From NCBI GenBank assembly GCA_019359765.1, contig JAHHGU010000025.1, forward strand, positions 1-64,000: DNA of 64,000 bases, read 5' to 3'. Position 1 is the first letter of the stretch, and each line of letters begins with the position of its first letter. Of this stretch, positions 48,651 through 60,511 are shown in pieces. The DNA is from Aphanothece sp. CMT-3BRIN-NPC111. GTDB taxonomy: Bacteria; Cyanobacteriota; Cyanobacteriia; Cyanobacteriales; JAHHGU01. The position numbers and the translations under genes are program-made. Under the pieces are notes generated by a model. The model saw only the letters and a program-made list of their open reading frames with translations, was not told the DNA's origin and did no database searches.

Positions 48651-51044
48651 ATGTCTTTGTTTCAGGATTTAACTAACGTTCCAAATCAACAATTAGCACA
48701 TCCAGTTTTAGTTATTGAAGATACTAAAGGTAGACGTGTAATTAATCTTAACGAAACTATTTATTCACTTGGTCGCGATCGGGACAATTCTATAATTATC
48801 TATTCTCCTCTTGTTTCTCGCCACCATGCTATTTTATTAAAAATATATTGTCATAAAAATAATAATTATTACTTCCAAATAATTGATGGTGATTTACAAG
48901 GTAATCTTAGCACTAATGGCTTGCTGATTAATGGAAGACATTATTTATCGCACTCGCTCAAACATAAAGATTTTATTGTATTTGGGGGAAAAGCTCAAGC
49001 CAGCTATCTTATGATTAATTCAGGTTTATCAGAGGCAGAGATTTTTGCATACTGCGAAACTGACGATTTCTCTGATGGCACAACTATCGAAGCCGATCCA
49101 TTTGAAACTTTAGTTACAGACAAAGATCGTGTTGAACCCTTGAGTGAGGCGGCTTTACTTAGGCTTGCTTCTTTTCCTGAACTTCTACCTAACCCTATTA
49201 TTGAAATAGATACATCTGGAAAAATAACTTATCTCAATCCATCGGCAATTATACAATTTCCTGAAATTCAAGAAGCTAAATTAAAGCATCCAGCATTAGC
49301 TGGATTGCTTGATGCTGTTCACAGTGAAAATAAACAATTTTTTGTTCGGGATGTGGTTGTTGGTAGTGCCATATTTGAGCAATCTGTGTACTATATTGCG
49401 GAAAGCCGTTTGATTAGAAGTTACCTGGTTGATATTACCCAACGCAAGCAGGAAGAGGAGGAGTTACGCCAGCATCGGGAAAACTTGCAGCAACTTGTGG
49501 ACGAGCGGACAGCCTCTTTAATAACTTTCAATGAACAACTACAACAGGAAATTACCTACCGTGTATGGGTAGAGGAGCAACTTCGGCGGGAGAAAGAATT
49601 TTCTGAAAGCCTAATAAATAGTAGTACTGATGGAATCTTTGCTTTCGATTGCGATTGTCGCTACACCGTCTGGAATCCCGGCATGGAAAAATTTTCTGGT
49701 CTTAGTAGGGTGGAAACAATAGGCAAATGTGCCTTCGATGTATTCCCGTTTTTTCTAGTAAGTGGCGAAGAAAATTTTTTATTGGAAGTCCTAGCGGGTA
49801 AGACTGTGATTGCCAAGGATCTGGTATATGTTACACCAGTAGGCCAGCAAGGATATTTTGAAGGTCGGTATTCGCCCCTGCTTAACGAATCAGGTGAAAT
49901 TGTCGGGGGGCTTGCCATCATTCGTGACATCACTGATCGTCAACAGGCAGAGTCAGCGCTGCGGGAAAGTGAGGAACGTTACCGCCGCTTGGTAGAGCTT
50001 TCTCCCGAAACAATTGCCGTTTACAGTGAGGGAAAATTTGTCTACATCAATCCGGCAGGCATCAGACTCCTGGATGCAACTAGCCTAGAAGCAATTATTG
50101 ACAAGCCGGTACTAGAGATTGTGCATCCAAAGTATCGGCAAACTTTTGAGCGGCAAATCAAGCTAGTGCATGAGGTCAGGCAATCGGTGGAACTCTCAGC
50201 TCTCCAGTTGGTGCAGCCGTCTGGAAAGGTGATTGATGTAGAGATGAACGCTAGCAGCATCATCTACCAAGGTAAGCCTGCTGTTCAGGTTGTGCTTCGA
50301 GACATTACTAAACGTCTGGAAGTAGAGCGGCTGAAGGATGAATTTATCTCGGTAATTAGCCATGAACTCCGCACCCCCCTGACCTCAATTCGCGGTTCGC
50401 TAGGGTTGCTGGCTTCGGGGCTACTGGTTACTCAACCGGAAAAAAGCCAACGCATGGTAGAAATTGCCGTCAGCAATGCAGATCGTTTGATACGCCTGAT
50501 CAACGACATTCTCGATCTCGATCGCATCTCGTCGGGCACGGAAAACATGGAAAAACAGGCCTGCAATGCTGCTGACTTGATACAGCAAGCTGCCGATGAG
50601 ATGCGAGGCATGGCAGAGAGTAATGCGATCAATCTCTCGGTATCTCCGGTTAACAGCCCCCTGTGGGTGGAGCGCGATCGCATTATTCAGGTGTTGACTA
50701 ATCTGCTCAGCAATGCAATCAAATTTTCCTCTCCAGGAGCTAAGGTGTGGTTAACTGCCCATAAAAAAGGAGATTGGCTACTATTTGAGGTCAAAGATGA
50801 GGGTAGGGGTATCCCTGCGGATAAACTAGAGATAATTTTTGAGCGCTTCCAACAGGTTGATGCCTCTGACTCTCGCCAGAAGGGGGGAACAGGATTAGGA
50901 CTAGCAATCTGCCGCCAGATTGTGCAGCAGCACGGTGGTCGCATCGGAGTCACCAGTACTCTGAATCAGGGCAGCACTTTCTACTTTACGCTGCCTTTGC
51001 TACAGAATTTATTGAGGAAAGCTAATAGAAGTCACCTTACCTAA
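48651..51044 (+). CDS. FHA-PAS sensor histidine kinase
   Basis: This 797-residue soluble kinase begins with an FHA phosphothreonine-binding domain (about 20-125): YSLGRDRDNSIIIYSPLVSR, HHAILL and STNGLLING. Three PAS-like domains follow (about 165-265, 320-435 and 445-560), the first two separated by a coiled coil (EEEELRQHRENLQQLVDERT). HisKA has its His in FISVISHELRTPLTSIRGSL. The ATPase has LTNLLSNAIKFSSPG, VKDEGRGIP and [17 protein letters not shown] with histidine kinase suggests input from Ser/Thr kinase phosphorylation, linking two signalling types. No response regulator is adjacent. Confidence 0.93.
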   Translation: MSLFQDLTNVPNQQLAHPVLVIEDTKGRRVINLNETIYSLGRDRDNSIIIYSPLVSRHHAILLKIYCHKNNNYYFQIIDGDLQGNLSTNGLLINGRHYLSHSLKHKDFIVFGGKAQASYLMINSGLSEAEIFAYCETDDFSDGTTIEADPFETLVTDKDRVEPLSEAALLRLASFPELLPNPIIEIDTSGKITYLNPSAIIQFPEIQEAKLKHPALAGLLDAVHSENKQFFVRDVVVGSAIFEQSVYYIAESRLIRSYLVDITQRKQEEEELRQHRENLQQLVDERTASLITFNEQLQQEITYRVWVEEQLRREKEFSESLINSSTDGIFAFDCDCRYTVWNPGMEKFSGLSRVETIGKCAFDVFPFFLVSGEENFLLEVLAGKTVIAKDLVYVTPVGQQGYFEGRYSPLLNESGEIVGGLAIIRDITDRQQAESALRESEERYRRLVELSPETIAVYSEGKFVYINPAGIRLLDATSLEAIIDKPVLEIVHPKYRQTFERQIKLVHEVRQSVELSALQLVQPSGKVIDVEMNASSIIYQGKPAVQVVLRDITKRLEVERLKDEFISVISHELRTPLTSIRGSLGLLASGLLVTQPEKSQRMVEIAVSNADRLIRLINDILDLDRISSGTENMEKQACNAADLIQQAADEMRGMAESNAINLSVSPVNSPLWVERDRIIQVLTNLLSNAIKFSSPGAKVWLTAHKKGDWLLFEVKDEGRGIPADKLEIIFERFQQVDASDSRQKGGTGLGLAICRQIVQQHGGRIGVTSTLNQGSTFYFTLPLLQNLLRKANRSHLT

Positions 51045-51052
51045 TGGGTACT

Positions 51053-51143
51053 TGATACCAAGTTGCATTGCAGTTGAAAATGTAATTTTCAGCAGAGGGG
51101 CAGAAGAAAACAAATTTACGCTTCTGATTGCAACTTGGTATCA
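51053..51143. mobile_element. MITE-like element 1
   Basis: TGATACCAAGTTGCAT (51053) and TTGCAACTTGGTATCA (to 51143) are terminal inverted repeats with one mismatch, bounding 91 bp without coding capacity. It sits 9 bp after the FHA-kinase stop. Confidence 0.65.
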
Positions 51144-51310
51144 CTCATGAATACTAAGCTACACATCCTAGCGTAGAGACGCGAAATGAGAGCGTCAAGA
51201 CAAGATCCATGTGTAGCATTTTTAAATGAAATTGGTATGAGAAATAAATTTGCCTGCCTCTCTAGGTGTCTCCCCTTCCCCGTGTCGCCACGTCAGTCTC
51301 AGAGAGCAAA

Positions 51311-54019
51311 CTAGAGGTGGAACAGCTTACCATCTGGCATCGTTGCCCCCATCAAATTTACATCACTCAACTCAGCTGACGTTAGATTGGCATTCCTCAA
51401 ATTAGCACCTCTCAAATCGGCAGCACTTAAATTAGCACCCACCAAATTAGCCTTAACTAACTGGGCATTTCTTAAATCCGCATCACTCAAGTCAGCACGA
51501 CTCAAATCAGCCCCACTTAGATCAGCATCTCTGAAAATCGCCCCCATTAGTTTGGCTTTCCGCAAACTGGCACCATTCAGCAACGTATTACTCAAATCTG
51601 CGATCGCCAATTTAGCCCCATCCAACTGAGCATTCCTTAAGTCAGCATGACCTAACTGCGTATTAATTAAATTGGCATCTCGCAAATCTGCCCCCGCTAA
51701 CTGAATACCCCGCAAATCGCCAGATTGAAAATTTCTCCCACCAGCGGCATATCGCTTCAGCAGTTCCCCCGCATCTGTGACGCTAATTTCTCGCTTGGGG
51801 CGACGATTAAAGGTAAATTTGAACGTATCGCCACTCTCAATTACTCGGCGAATTTCTTGATACAAAGGATACTTGCCAATACCACTCAGCTTCACCCAAC
51901 CCCTTGCCCTGGTTAAGGCCACAAATAGCTGATTGCGAAGCGTGACATTACTCTCATCCTGGGCAACATTGTCACAGCCAATTACATACACCATATCCGC
52001 CTCGTTCCCTTTGGCACGGTGGATGCGAGACACAGTGATGCCGCCCTCGCACCAAAAGTTGTTGGGATCGCGGCTTTCTGGATCGGGATTCAAGACGTTG
52101 CAGGCGATCGCACTGGGAATAAAAATATCAATGCCTTGCTGCATTAAGAAACTAGCCACATGAGTTTCTAGGGCGATCGCCTCGAAGAACGAGCCTAAAA
52201 CAATTACTAGAATTTCCCGACAAGGCTTTAAATTATCCTGCTTCAGGTTATGCAGAATATTTGCTGCCAAAGCTTTTAATTCTTCTTGGCGAAAAGGATA
52301 AGTTTCAAACTCTAATACTGGTTTTTCCCACAACTGGGGGATAAGATTGGGGGAGTTTTCACCCAAATGCCGCAGAGTAATTTGTTGACCGCGAGTAAAG
52401 CGGCCTGTGACTTCATAGCCGATCGCTTTCCAATCTTCAGTCCGGGTAATGCCTGAGAGCATCCCCGCAGGTCGTAGCAGCCCCATACCAATACCATGAG
52501 CCGCTGTGAGAATGGGGCTAGGAGTGCGGTAGCAGCGGTGCATAATTTCACTCTTTTTAATGCCGCCGGGATACTGTCCTGTCACCAGATGACCCAATTC
52601 ATCGCCAAACAATTCACTCGCGGTTGGGATACTTAAGCTTTCTAGGCTTTGCGCTTCGTCATATGCCCAGATTAAACGCCGTTGTTCTGGATGTTGGGCG
52701 TCAACAGGTCGCAATGCTTGATAAGCTAACCAGTAGAAAGGTTGCTTATCTTGAAATTTCAGAGCCTCATCAACTATCAGGTCTTGCCCTTCATCAATCA
52801 GAATCGCATCAAATAGCTGGGGAATTACCGCTGCTTGAAGTAGATGGCTACAAACTTCTGCTAGGGATGCGTGAGGTTGCTTGCTTTCCGTGTCATAGAC
52901 ACTCAACCGCTGAATGCCAGCGGCTTCACAAATGGTGCTGTAGAGTCCGGGTTGATTTTTGGCACCCCAAGCGTGGAGCGATCGCACTTTTCCATTTTTC
53001 GGGTCATACTGCACCTCGCCACTACTGAACCGACGCATCCACTTATCCAGTTGAGCGATAATTTGATGGTAAAGGCTGCGGCTAAAAAACACTAAAGCAA
53101 TGTCCCAATCTGGGTGCTTTAGGTGCATATGAGCGGCTTTTTGGCACAGCAGCACTGTTTTACCCGATCCCGCAATTCCCCGAATCCGCTGCGGCCCCGG
53201 AGGAATCTGTTTGCCAATGTGTTCTTGCTGTAAATCCAGCGCTGATAACTGTTCCCGCACTTGAGCGAGAACCCAGGCGCGGCTTCCCTGGCTAGGGGTT
53301 GGGGGTTGAGGTACAACTTGACTAACTCCTACATCCGGGCGAATACTGCTTCGAGGCTTACGGAAAACAGGTGCGCCACCCAGTACCGCTAGCAATAATT
53401 TCCACTGCTCGTTATTCAGATTTCCGCCTTTAATAATGGGGTTAGTTTGCTGCATCCGCTGAAAAAGTTCTCCCCAAGGCAGGCTAGACGCTGGCGCTAC
53501 GAGCCTACTCTCTGTTCTTTGCAGGTGGTCTTTGAAGATGATCGGTGGACAGGTGGGCAGCTTGTCAAAGCCTTTGTGCTGCCATTGTTGCTGCGTAATC
53601 AGGGGCAGGGCGACAATGGCTCTACCAGTGACTTGACGACGCAGACAAGGTTCGCGATCGCAATATCCCAGCAAGGCAAACAGCTGATTCTCTGCTTGCT
53701 CATAAGGGCGTCCTTGATTAGTGTAGAAGTTTTGGAACTGCCACCGATGACCCGCGATCGCCACAACCTGCTCAATCGTGACAGACTTAACTTCAATGAC
53801 AATTAGACCGAGTTCTAAGTCCGCAATTAGAATATCCGGCTCTTTCCGGATATTTCCGACTTGAGAAAAAATAGGATAGCGCCAATAAGCTATACACTCC
53901 CTCTCTGCAAAAGCACACTTGACAGCATCCCAAACTTTTCCTTCACCCCTCTGTCCGCTCTTACCCAGTGGTTCAGTAGTAATAAACTTACGGCTTTGAT
54001 ATTCTCTACCACTAGCCAT
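51311..54019 (-). CDS. NERD nuclease domain - superfamily 1 helicase - pentapeptide-repeat fusion
   Basis: This 902-residue protein joins three parts. The NERD domain (about 20-150) shows PDILIADLELGLIVIEVKS, with the D...ExK nuclease pattern. The UvrD-like helicase (about 240-735) has Walker A GIAGSGKTVLLCQK, Walker B DAILIDEGQDL, the motif IV-like MHRCYRTPSPIL, motif V TVSRIHRAKGNEADMVYVIG and motif VI QLFVALTRARGWVKLS. The tail (about 755-902) begins ELLKRYAAGGRNFQSGDL and has about 25 A(D/N)LXX pentapeptides ending MPDGKLFHL. Predicted role: DNA binding, unwinding and cutting, in repair or defence. The pentapeptide tail could mimic DNA or mediate contacts. It is single-gene, with no neighbouring methylase or defence gene. 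Confidence 0.92.
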   Translation of the reverse strand: MASGREYQSRKFITTEPLGKSGQRGEGKVWDAVKCAFAERECIAYWRYPIFSQVGNIRKEPDILIADLELGLIVIEVKSVTIEQVVAIAGHRWQFQNFYTNQGRPYEQAENQLFALLGYCDREPCLRRQVTGRAIVALPLITQQQWQHKGFDKLPTCPPIIFKDHLQRTESRLVAPASSLPWGELFQRMQQTNPIIKGGNLNNEQWKLLLAVLGGAPVFRKPRSSIRPDVGVSQVVPQPPTPSQGSRAWVLAQVREQLSALDLQQEHIGKQIPPGPQRIRGIAGSGKTVLLCQKAAHMHLKHPDWDIALVFFSRSLYHQIIAQLDKWMRRFSSGEVQYDPKNGKVRSLHAWGAKNQPGLYSTICEAAGIQRLSVYDTESKQPHASLAEVCSHLLQAAVIPQLFDAILIDEGQDLIVDEALKFQDKQPFYWLAYQALRPVDAQHPEQRRLIWAYDEAQSLESLSIPTASELFGDELGHLVTGQYPGGIKKSEIMHRCYRTPSPILTAAHGIGMGLLRPAGMLSGITRTEDWKAIGYEVTGRFTRGQQITLRHLGENSPNLIPQLWEKPVLEFETYPFRQEELKALAANILHNLKQDNLKPCREILVIVLGSFFEAIALETHVASFLMQQGIDIFIPSAIACNVLNPDPESRDPNNFWCEGGITVSRIHRAKGNEADMVYVIGCDNVAQDESNVTLRNQLFVALTRARGWVKLSGIGKYPLYQEIRRVIESGDTFKFTFNRRPKREISVTDAGELLKRYAAGGRNFQSGDLRGIQLAGADLRDANLINTQLGHADLRNAQLDGAKLAIADLSNTLLNGASLRKAKLMGAIFRDADLSGADLSRADLSDADLRNAQLVKANLVGANLSAADLRGANLRNANLTSAELSDVNLMGATMPDGKLFHL

Positions 54020-54025
54020 TTTTAG

Positions 54026-54118
54026 TAATTAGTAATTAGCAATTAGCAATCCGGAGAGTGGTAGAGAGGTTCCGGCGAAACGCCAAGACTATCAGTGCAT
54101 GGGGACTCGTGTCGATTG
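54026..54118. repeat. Dispersed repeat family A, copy 4 (divergent)
   Basis: TAGTAATTAGTAATTAGCAA and TTAGCAATCC begin it; CAGTGCATGGGGACTCGTG and TCGATTGTCA end it. The middle differs from other copies, so it may be a hybrid or decayed copy. It lies just upstream of the helicase-fusion start. Confidence 0.5.
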
Positions 54119-54317
54119 TCACTCTTCCCGACAAGGCCACTGCTATAACTCTTTTTAAACCACTCAATTGGACAGGTTTATATTTGTGTATTGCATCTTT
54201 CACAACTAGCTACGTTGCTACTCATACCTTTATGGGTAATGAGTCAATCCGGCTGGGTTAGTTGTTAGTGGATAATTGTTAGTTGTTATTCCTCACTGAC
54301 CAAAAACACGCATAGGC

Positions 54318-54350
54318 CTCAAGCCCCCGACTTTCAGTCGTGGAAAAGAA
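54318..54350. mobile_element. Possible IS200/IS605 terminal hairpin remnant
   Basis: AAGCCCCCGACTTTCAGTCG and GTGG form a CCCCGACT/AGTCGTGG hairpin like those at IS200/IS605 right ends. No transposase is nearby. Together with the repeat of family A it fills the gene-free interval 54020-54490. Confidence 0.3.
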
Positions 54351-54490
54351 AATAATTTGTTCAGTATTGCAAGCCTCCGGCTGACCGTCTGGGGGACAAT
54401 CCAAAATCCTTGCATCCAAAATCGAATGACCACCATCAACTAACTACTAACTACTAACACCTATCTCCACTTGTGAGTGGTGTGGAGTAT

Positions 54491-55096
54491 TCAACGCGCT
54501 TTAGTTTTTCTCTTCCTCACGACCCAGACAATAAAAGCGACAATAAGAGCAACAAACACAATTTTGGAAACCGGACCAATGTAATTTTCTATAACATCAT
54601 ATTTATTTCCCAGCAAATATCCGGCGTAGGTCAATAAACTTACCCACAAAAAGGTGCCCAAAGTTGAGTACAGTAAAAAAGGCACCAAATGCATACCGCT
54701 GATGCCTGCCGGAAGCGATATCAAGGTACGAATTCCCGGTACAAGACGACCAAAAAACACAGCTTTATCGCCATGCTTGTCGAACCAGTTATTTACCTTT
54801 TCAATATCTCTGCTTGATACCGAAATCCACTTGCCGTACTTGTTGGCTAACCGCTTCAAGTTCTCCTCGCCTACAAGTTTGCCCACGTAGTACCAGGGCA
54901 GTGCGCCCAGCATCGTGCCCACAACTCCCGCTAAAATTACAGGCGTGAACTCCATCTTGCCCTGCGATATGGTGAACCCTGCTAGGGGCATGATCAATTC
55001 TGAAGGGATAGGGGGAAATAAGTTTTCCAAAAACATCAGCAGCCCGATTCCCAAATAGCCCAGGGAATTCATGGTACTGGTTATCCATTCAGTCAT
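54491..55096 (-). CDS. DedA-family membrane protein
   Basis: This 201-residue inner-membrane protein belongs to the DedA/Tvp38 superfamily, now tied to phospholipid (undecaprenyl phosphate or phosphatidylethanolamine) flipping and proton-coupled transport. Signature stretches are NLFPPIPSELIMPLAGF near 27-43, the re-entrant loop GALPWYYVGKLVG, and FFGRLVPGIRTLISLPAGIS with the conserved R-x3-R pattern. Further helices are FLLYSTLGTFLWVSLLTYAG and IVFVALIVAFIVWVVRK, with a basic C-terminal tail RKRKTKAR. It lies downstream of ahcY on the same strand but a MITE intervenes. Confidence 0.93.
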   Translation of the reverse strand: MTEWITSTMNSLGYLGIGLLMFLENLFPPIPSELIMPLAGFTISQGKMEFTPVILAGVVGTMLGALPWYYVGKLVGEENLKRLANKYGKWISVSSRDIEKVNNWFDKHGDKAVFFGRLVPGIRTLISLPAGISGMHLVPFLLYSTLGTFLWVSLLTYAGYLLGNKYDVIENYIGPVSKIVFVALIVAFIVWVVRKRKTKAR

Positions 55097-55300
55097 TGCT
55101 AAGTTCCTTTAATTGGATGTTTCGCTAAACTCTATCAGGTTTCAAGCTGCTTTCTACAAAAGTAGGAGCGACTGATCAAATAATTAAACATTAAAAATTG
55201 TGGTTTTTTAATGTTTAACTCTGAACAAGTCGCCCTGAAAGCGCGATTTCCTAAAACTATCATCGGACCAGACAATGCCGTGCCTTTACCCAATGGACAT

Positions 55301-55428
55301 TAGACCTCTTGCACGCAGTTGATAATTTTGTAAATCATCTACGTTTATCTGCGGTAGCCTACGGCAATGCGAGAGCTTACATCTGCGCCTTTTTTAAACC
55401 TTTTCGGAAGATTTTTGCAAGAAGTCTA
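55301..55428. mobile_element. MITE-like element 2
   Basis: TAGACCTCTTGCA (55301-55313) and TGCAAGAAGTCTA (55416-55428) are 13-bp terminal inverted repeats with one mismatch, bounding 128 bp. The interior carries ATCTGCG-type blocks. It ends 10 bp from the ahcY stop codon and begins with TA, the target of IS630/Tc1-type elements. Confidence 0.7.
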
Positions 55429-55437
55429 TTCAAGAAA

Positions 55438-56727
<1,290 letters not shown>

Positions 56728-56890
56728 CTATGCGCTATCTAGAACTTTGTAGCACAAGAACTGTTTATTGTCCGGACTGGGTGATTTTACCATACCACGG
56801 CTTAGGCATTTGAGGGGTCAAGGGAGACAAGATTTTATCTAGCTTTGAATGAATGCACCTGCGTATAAATCCTAAATACAGCGAATAGAT

Positions 56891-58625
<1,735 letters not shown>

Positions 58626-58665
58626 TCCATCGGTTAGGTTGCTCCCGTTCTAGGTAACAGCCCTG

Positions 58666-58701
58666 AAAGCAGTTTGTCTCTCCAGACAGGCTGCTTTTTT
58701 G
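58666..58701 (+). terminator. Terminator of groEL
   Basis: AAAGCAG pairs with CTGCTTT, extended by TGTCT with AGACA, followed by six T residues, 41 bp after the stop. Confidence 0.85.
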
Positions 58702-58705
58702 TTGC

Positions 58706-58830
58706 GATCGCGAAGCGTGTTGCTCTGCAACGTATCGCCCTTGGCGTGTGCGTAGCACGTATCGCGTTGGCGTAGCCTGTCCGTAGGACGCAAGCGTGTT
58801 CCGAAGGAATGTAAGCAACGTATCGCCTGA
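58706..58830. repeat. Chain of mini-palindromes (compound cyanobacterial repeat)
   Basis: Four short hairpins follow one another: GTTGCTCTGCAAC (58719), GTGCGTAGCAC (58748), GTCCGTAGGAC (58779) and TTCCGAAGGAA (58799). Spacers such as CGTATCGC and GCAAGCGTGT recur. It is a known style of dispersed intergenic repeat in cyanobacteria. Confidence 0.75.
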
Positions 58831-58909
58831 ACTCAGGCAATCTTGATACTGTACGGCGGCTAGAACGCCTCCCCTGTCGCGATTGATTGTGTGGGGAGGA
58901 CGGGTACAA

Positions 58910-59069
58910 TAGACCTCCTGCATGAATCAAAAAATTATCCTCACCTTAATCGTGAGATCCTCCAATTATCTGCGTTACTCTATGTCCATCTGCATACCCT
59001 ACAGAAAGCTGCTAAGGCGGCTACATCTGCGGTAAAAAAGCTCAAAAGTCCTATTCATGCAGAAGTCTA
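58910..59069. mobile_element. MITE-like element 3
   Basis: TAGACCTCCTGCATGAAT (58910) and ATTCATGCAGAAGTCTA (to 59069) are terminal inverted repeats, the same family as element 2, bounding 160 bp. ATCTGCG-type blocks recur inside. Between it and corA a short open stretch (59083-59245) has protein-like usage but no start, possibly a gene remnant. Confidence 0.7.
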
Positions 59070-59314
59070 ATCAGTATGCTTGTTCTACAGGCTGCCTTTG
59101 AAAGTTCAAAATCCGGGAGATGAAATTCGTGCCCTACCCGTCGATATCTGTAAAAATCCACAAGATGAATTTATGGCACAACTAAACAATTGCTTCAAGA
59201 TCACGGAGACTCGCGATCGCGCTGTTTCCGCAAACTGCCAGTAGCCTAAGCAATTATTATTGCTCTTACTTAGCTAGTTTCCTTCCATAGATGATGAACA
59301 TAAGGTAGAAGTGC

Positions 59315-60469
59315 ATGACACAAAGACTTTCCCCCCCTACTAAACTCGTAATTGCACCCGATGAAGAAGATTCTTACTTTGAATACTTCTATGACGAACC
59401 TGGAAGTGAGCCAGGAACCCTCAGCCTGAAGGCAAATGCCCTACCACCGCCAATTGTATTAATCGACTACAACGAGGCTGAAGCCCACCGTGTCAAACTG
59501 GCGGCACCAGAAGCATCAGCTCCGTATTTAGATACAGAGTCAGTTTCTTGGGTTGATGTATTGGGCTTAGGCAATGAAGAAACTTGGCGACAGCTAGCAA
59601 AGGTGTTTAATTTGCATCCGCTTGTCCTTGAAGATATCGTCAACGTTCCGCAGCGTCCTAAAGTGGAGGACTACGAAGACCATTTAGTGATTATTACCCA
59701 TATGGTGATGCTAAGACCAAGGGGAGGTGGCTTCTACAGCGAACAAGTCAGTTTCATTCTCGGGAAACATTACTTGCTGACAGTTCAGGAAGAACCAGAG
59801 CGGGATTGCTTTGCACCCGTGCGCGATCGCATCCGGGCTGGCAAAGGCACGATCCGCACAAAAGGAGCGGATTATTTAGCCTACACGCTGTTGGATGCGA
59901 TTATCGATGGATTTTTCCCTGTGTTGGAAGCATACGGAGAAAAAATTGAGGAATTAGAAGATGAAGTTGTCAGCAAGCCAACGCGCCAAACCCTAAAAAA
60001 AATCTATCAAGTTAAACGGGAATTGCTGGCACTGCGCCGCGCTATATGGCCCCAGCGTGACGCGATCAATATCCTCATCCGAGATGGCAGTAATTTGATC
60101 GGTGAAGATGTGCGAGTTTACCTGCGCGATTGTTACGACCACGCAGTTCAAGTGATGGATATGGTGGAAACTTATCGAGAATTAACCAGCGGTTTGATGG
60201 ATGTCTATCTATCTGCGGTCGGTAACAAGATGAATGAAATTATGAAGCTCTTGACCGTGATTTCTTCGATTTTCATTCCCCTGACTTTTATTGCTGGTGT
60301 CTATGGGATGAACTTCAATACAGACAAACCGGGAAATATGCCAGAACTGAACTTACCTTTTGCGTATCCAGTGTGTTGGGCGGTGATGATTGCGATCGCA
60401 GCGGGTATGGTTTACCTTTTCTGGCGACGGGGTTGGTTTGAGAACTTTTCTACAATCACAAAAGATTGA
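59315..60469 (+). CDS. corA: CorA-type magnesium/cobalt transporter
   Basis: This 384-residue channel protein moves Mg2+ (and Co2+) into the cell as a pentamer. The cytoplasmic domain (about 1-320) contains WVDVLGLGNEETWRQLAKVF, LEDIVNVPQRPKVEDYEDHL and the long stalk helix region DVYLSAVGNKMNEIMKLLTV. Two C-terminal transmembrane helices flank the signature YGMNF (ISSIFIPLTFIAGVYGMNFN) and end at WAVMIAIAAGMVYLFWRRGW. The N-terminus (1-50) is an acidic extension. A small membrane-anchored protein gene follows 42 bp later. Confidence 0.95.
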   Translation: MTQRLSPPTKLVIAPDEEDSYFEYFYDEPGSEPGTLSLKANALPPPIVLIDYNEAEAHRVKLAAPEASAPYLDTESVSWVDVLGLGNEETWRQLAKVFNLHPLVLEDIVNVPQRPKVEDYEDHLVIITHMVMLRPRGGGFYSEQVSFILGKHYLLTVQEEPERDCFAPVRDRIRAGKGTIRTKGADYLAYTLLDAIIDGFFPVLEAYGEKIEELEDEVVSKPTRQTLKKIYQVKRELLALRRAIWPQRDAINILIRDGSNLIGEDVRVYLRDCYDHAVQVMDMVETYRELTSGLMDVYLSAVGNKMNEIMKLLTVISSIFIPLTFIAGVYGMNFNTDKPGNMPELNLPFAYPVCWAVMIAIAAGMVYLFWRRGWFENFSTITKD

Positions 60470-60511
60470 AACTTCGACATCACCAGCGGCGGCAGTAAAT
60501 TAGCACTAGCT

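Noticed and set aside
51173..51206. Possible third REP-like hairpin (GTAGAGACGC with GAGCGTC)
   Set aside because: The arms do not pair well enough to count it as a family member; it may be a degraded copy.
54058..54261. 67-codon frame upstream of DedA
   Set aside because: It lies within a copy of dispersed repeat family A and lacks a ribosome site.
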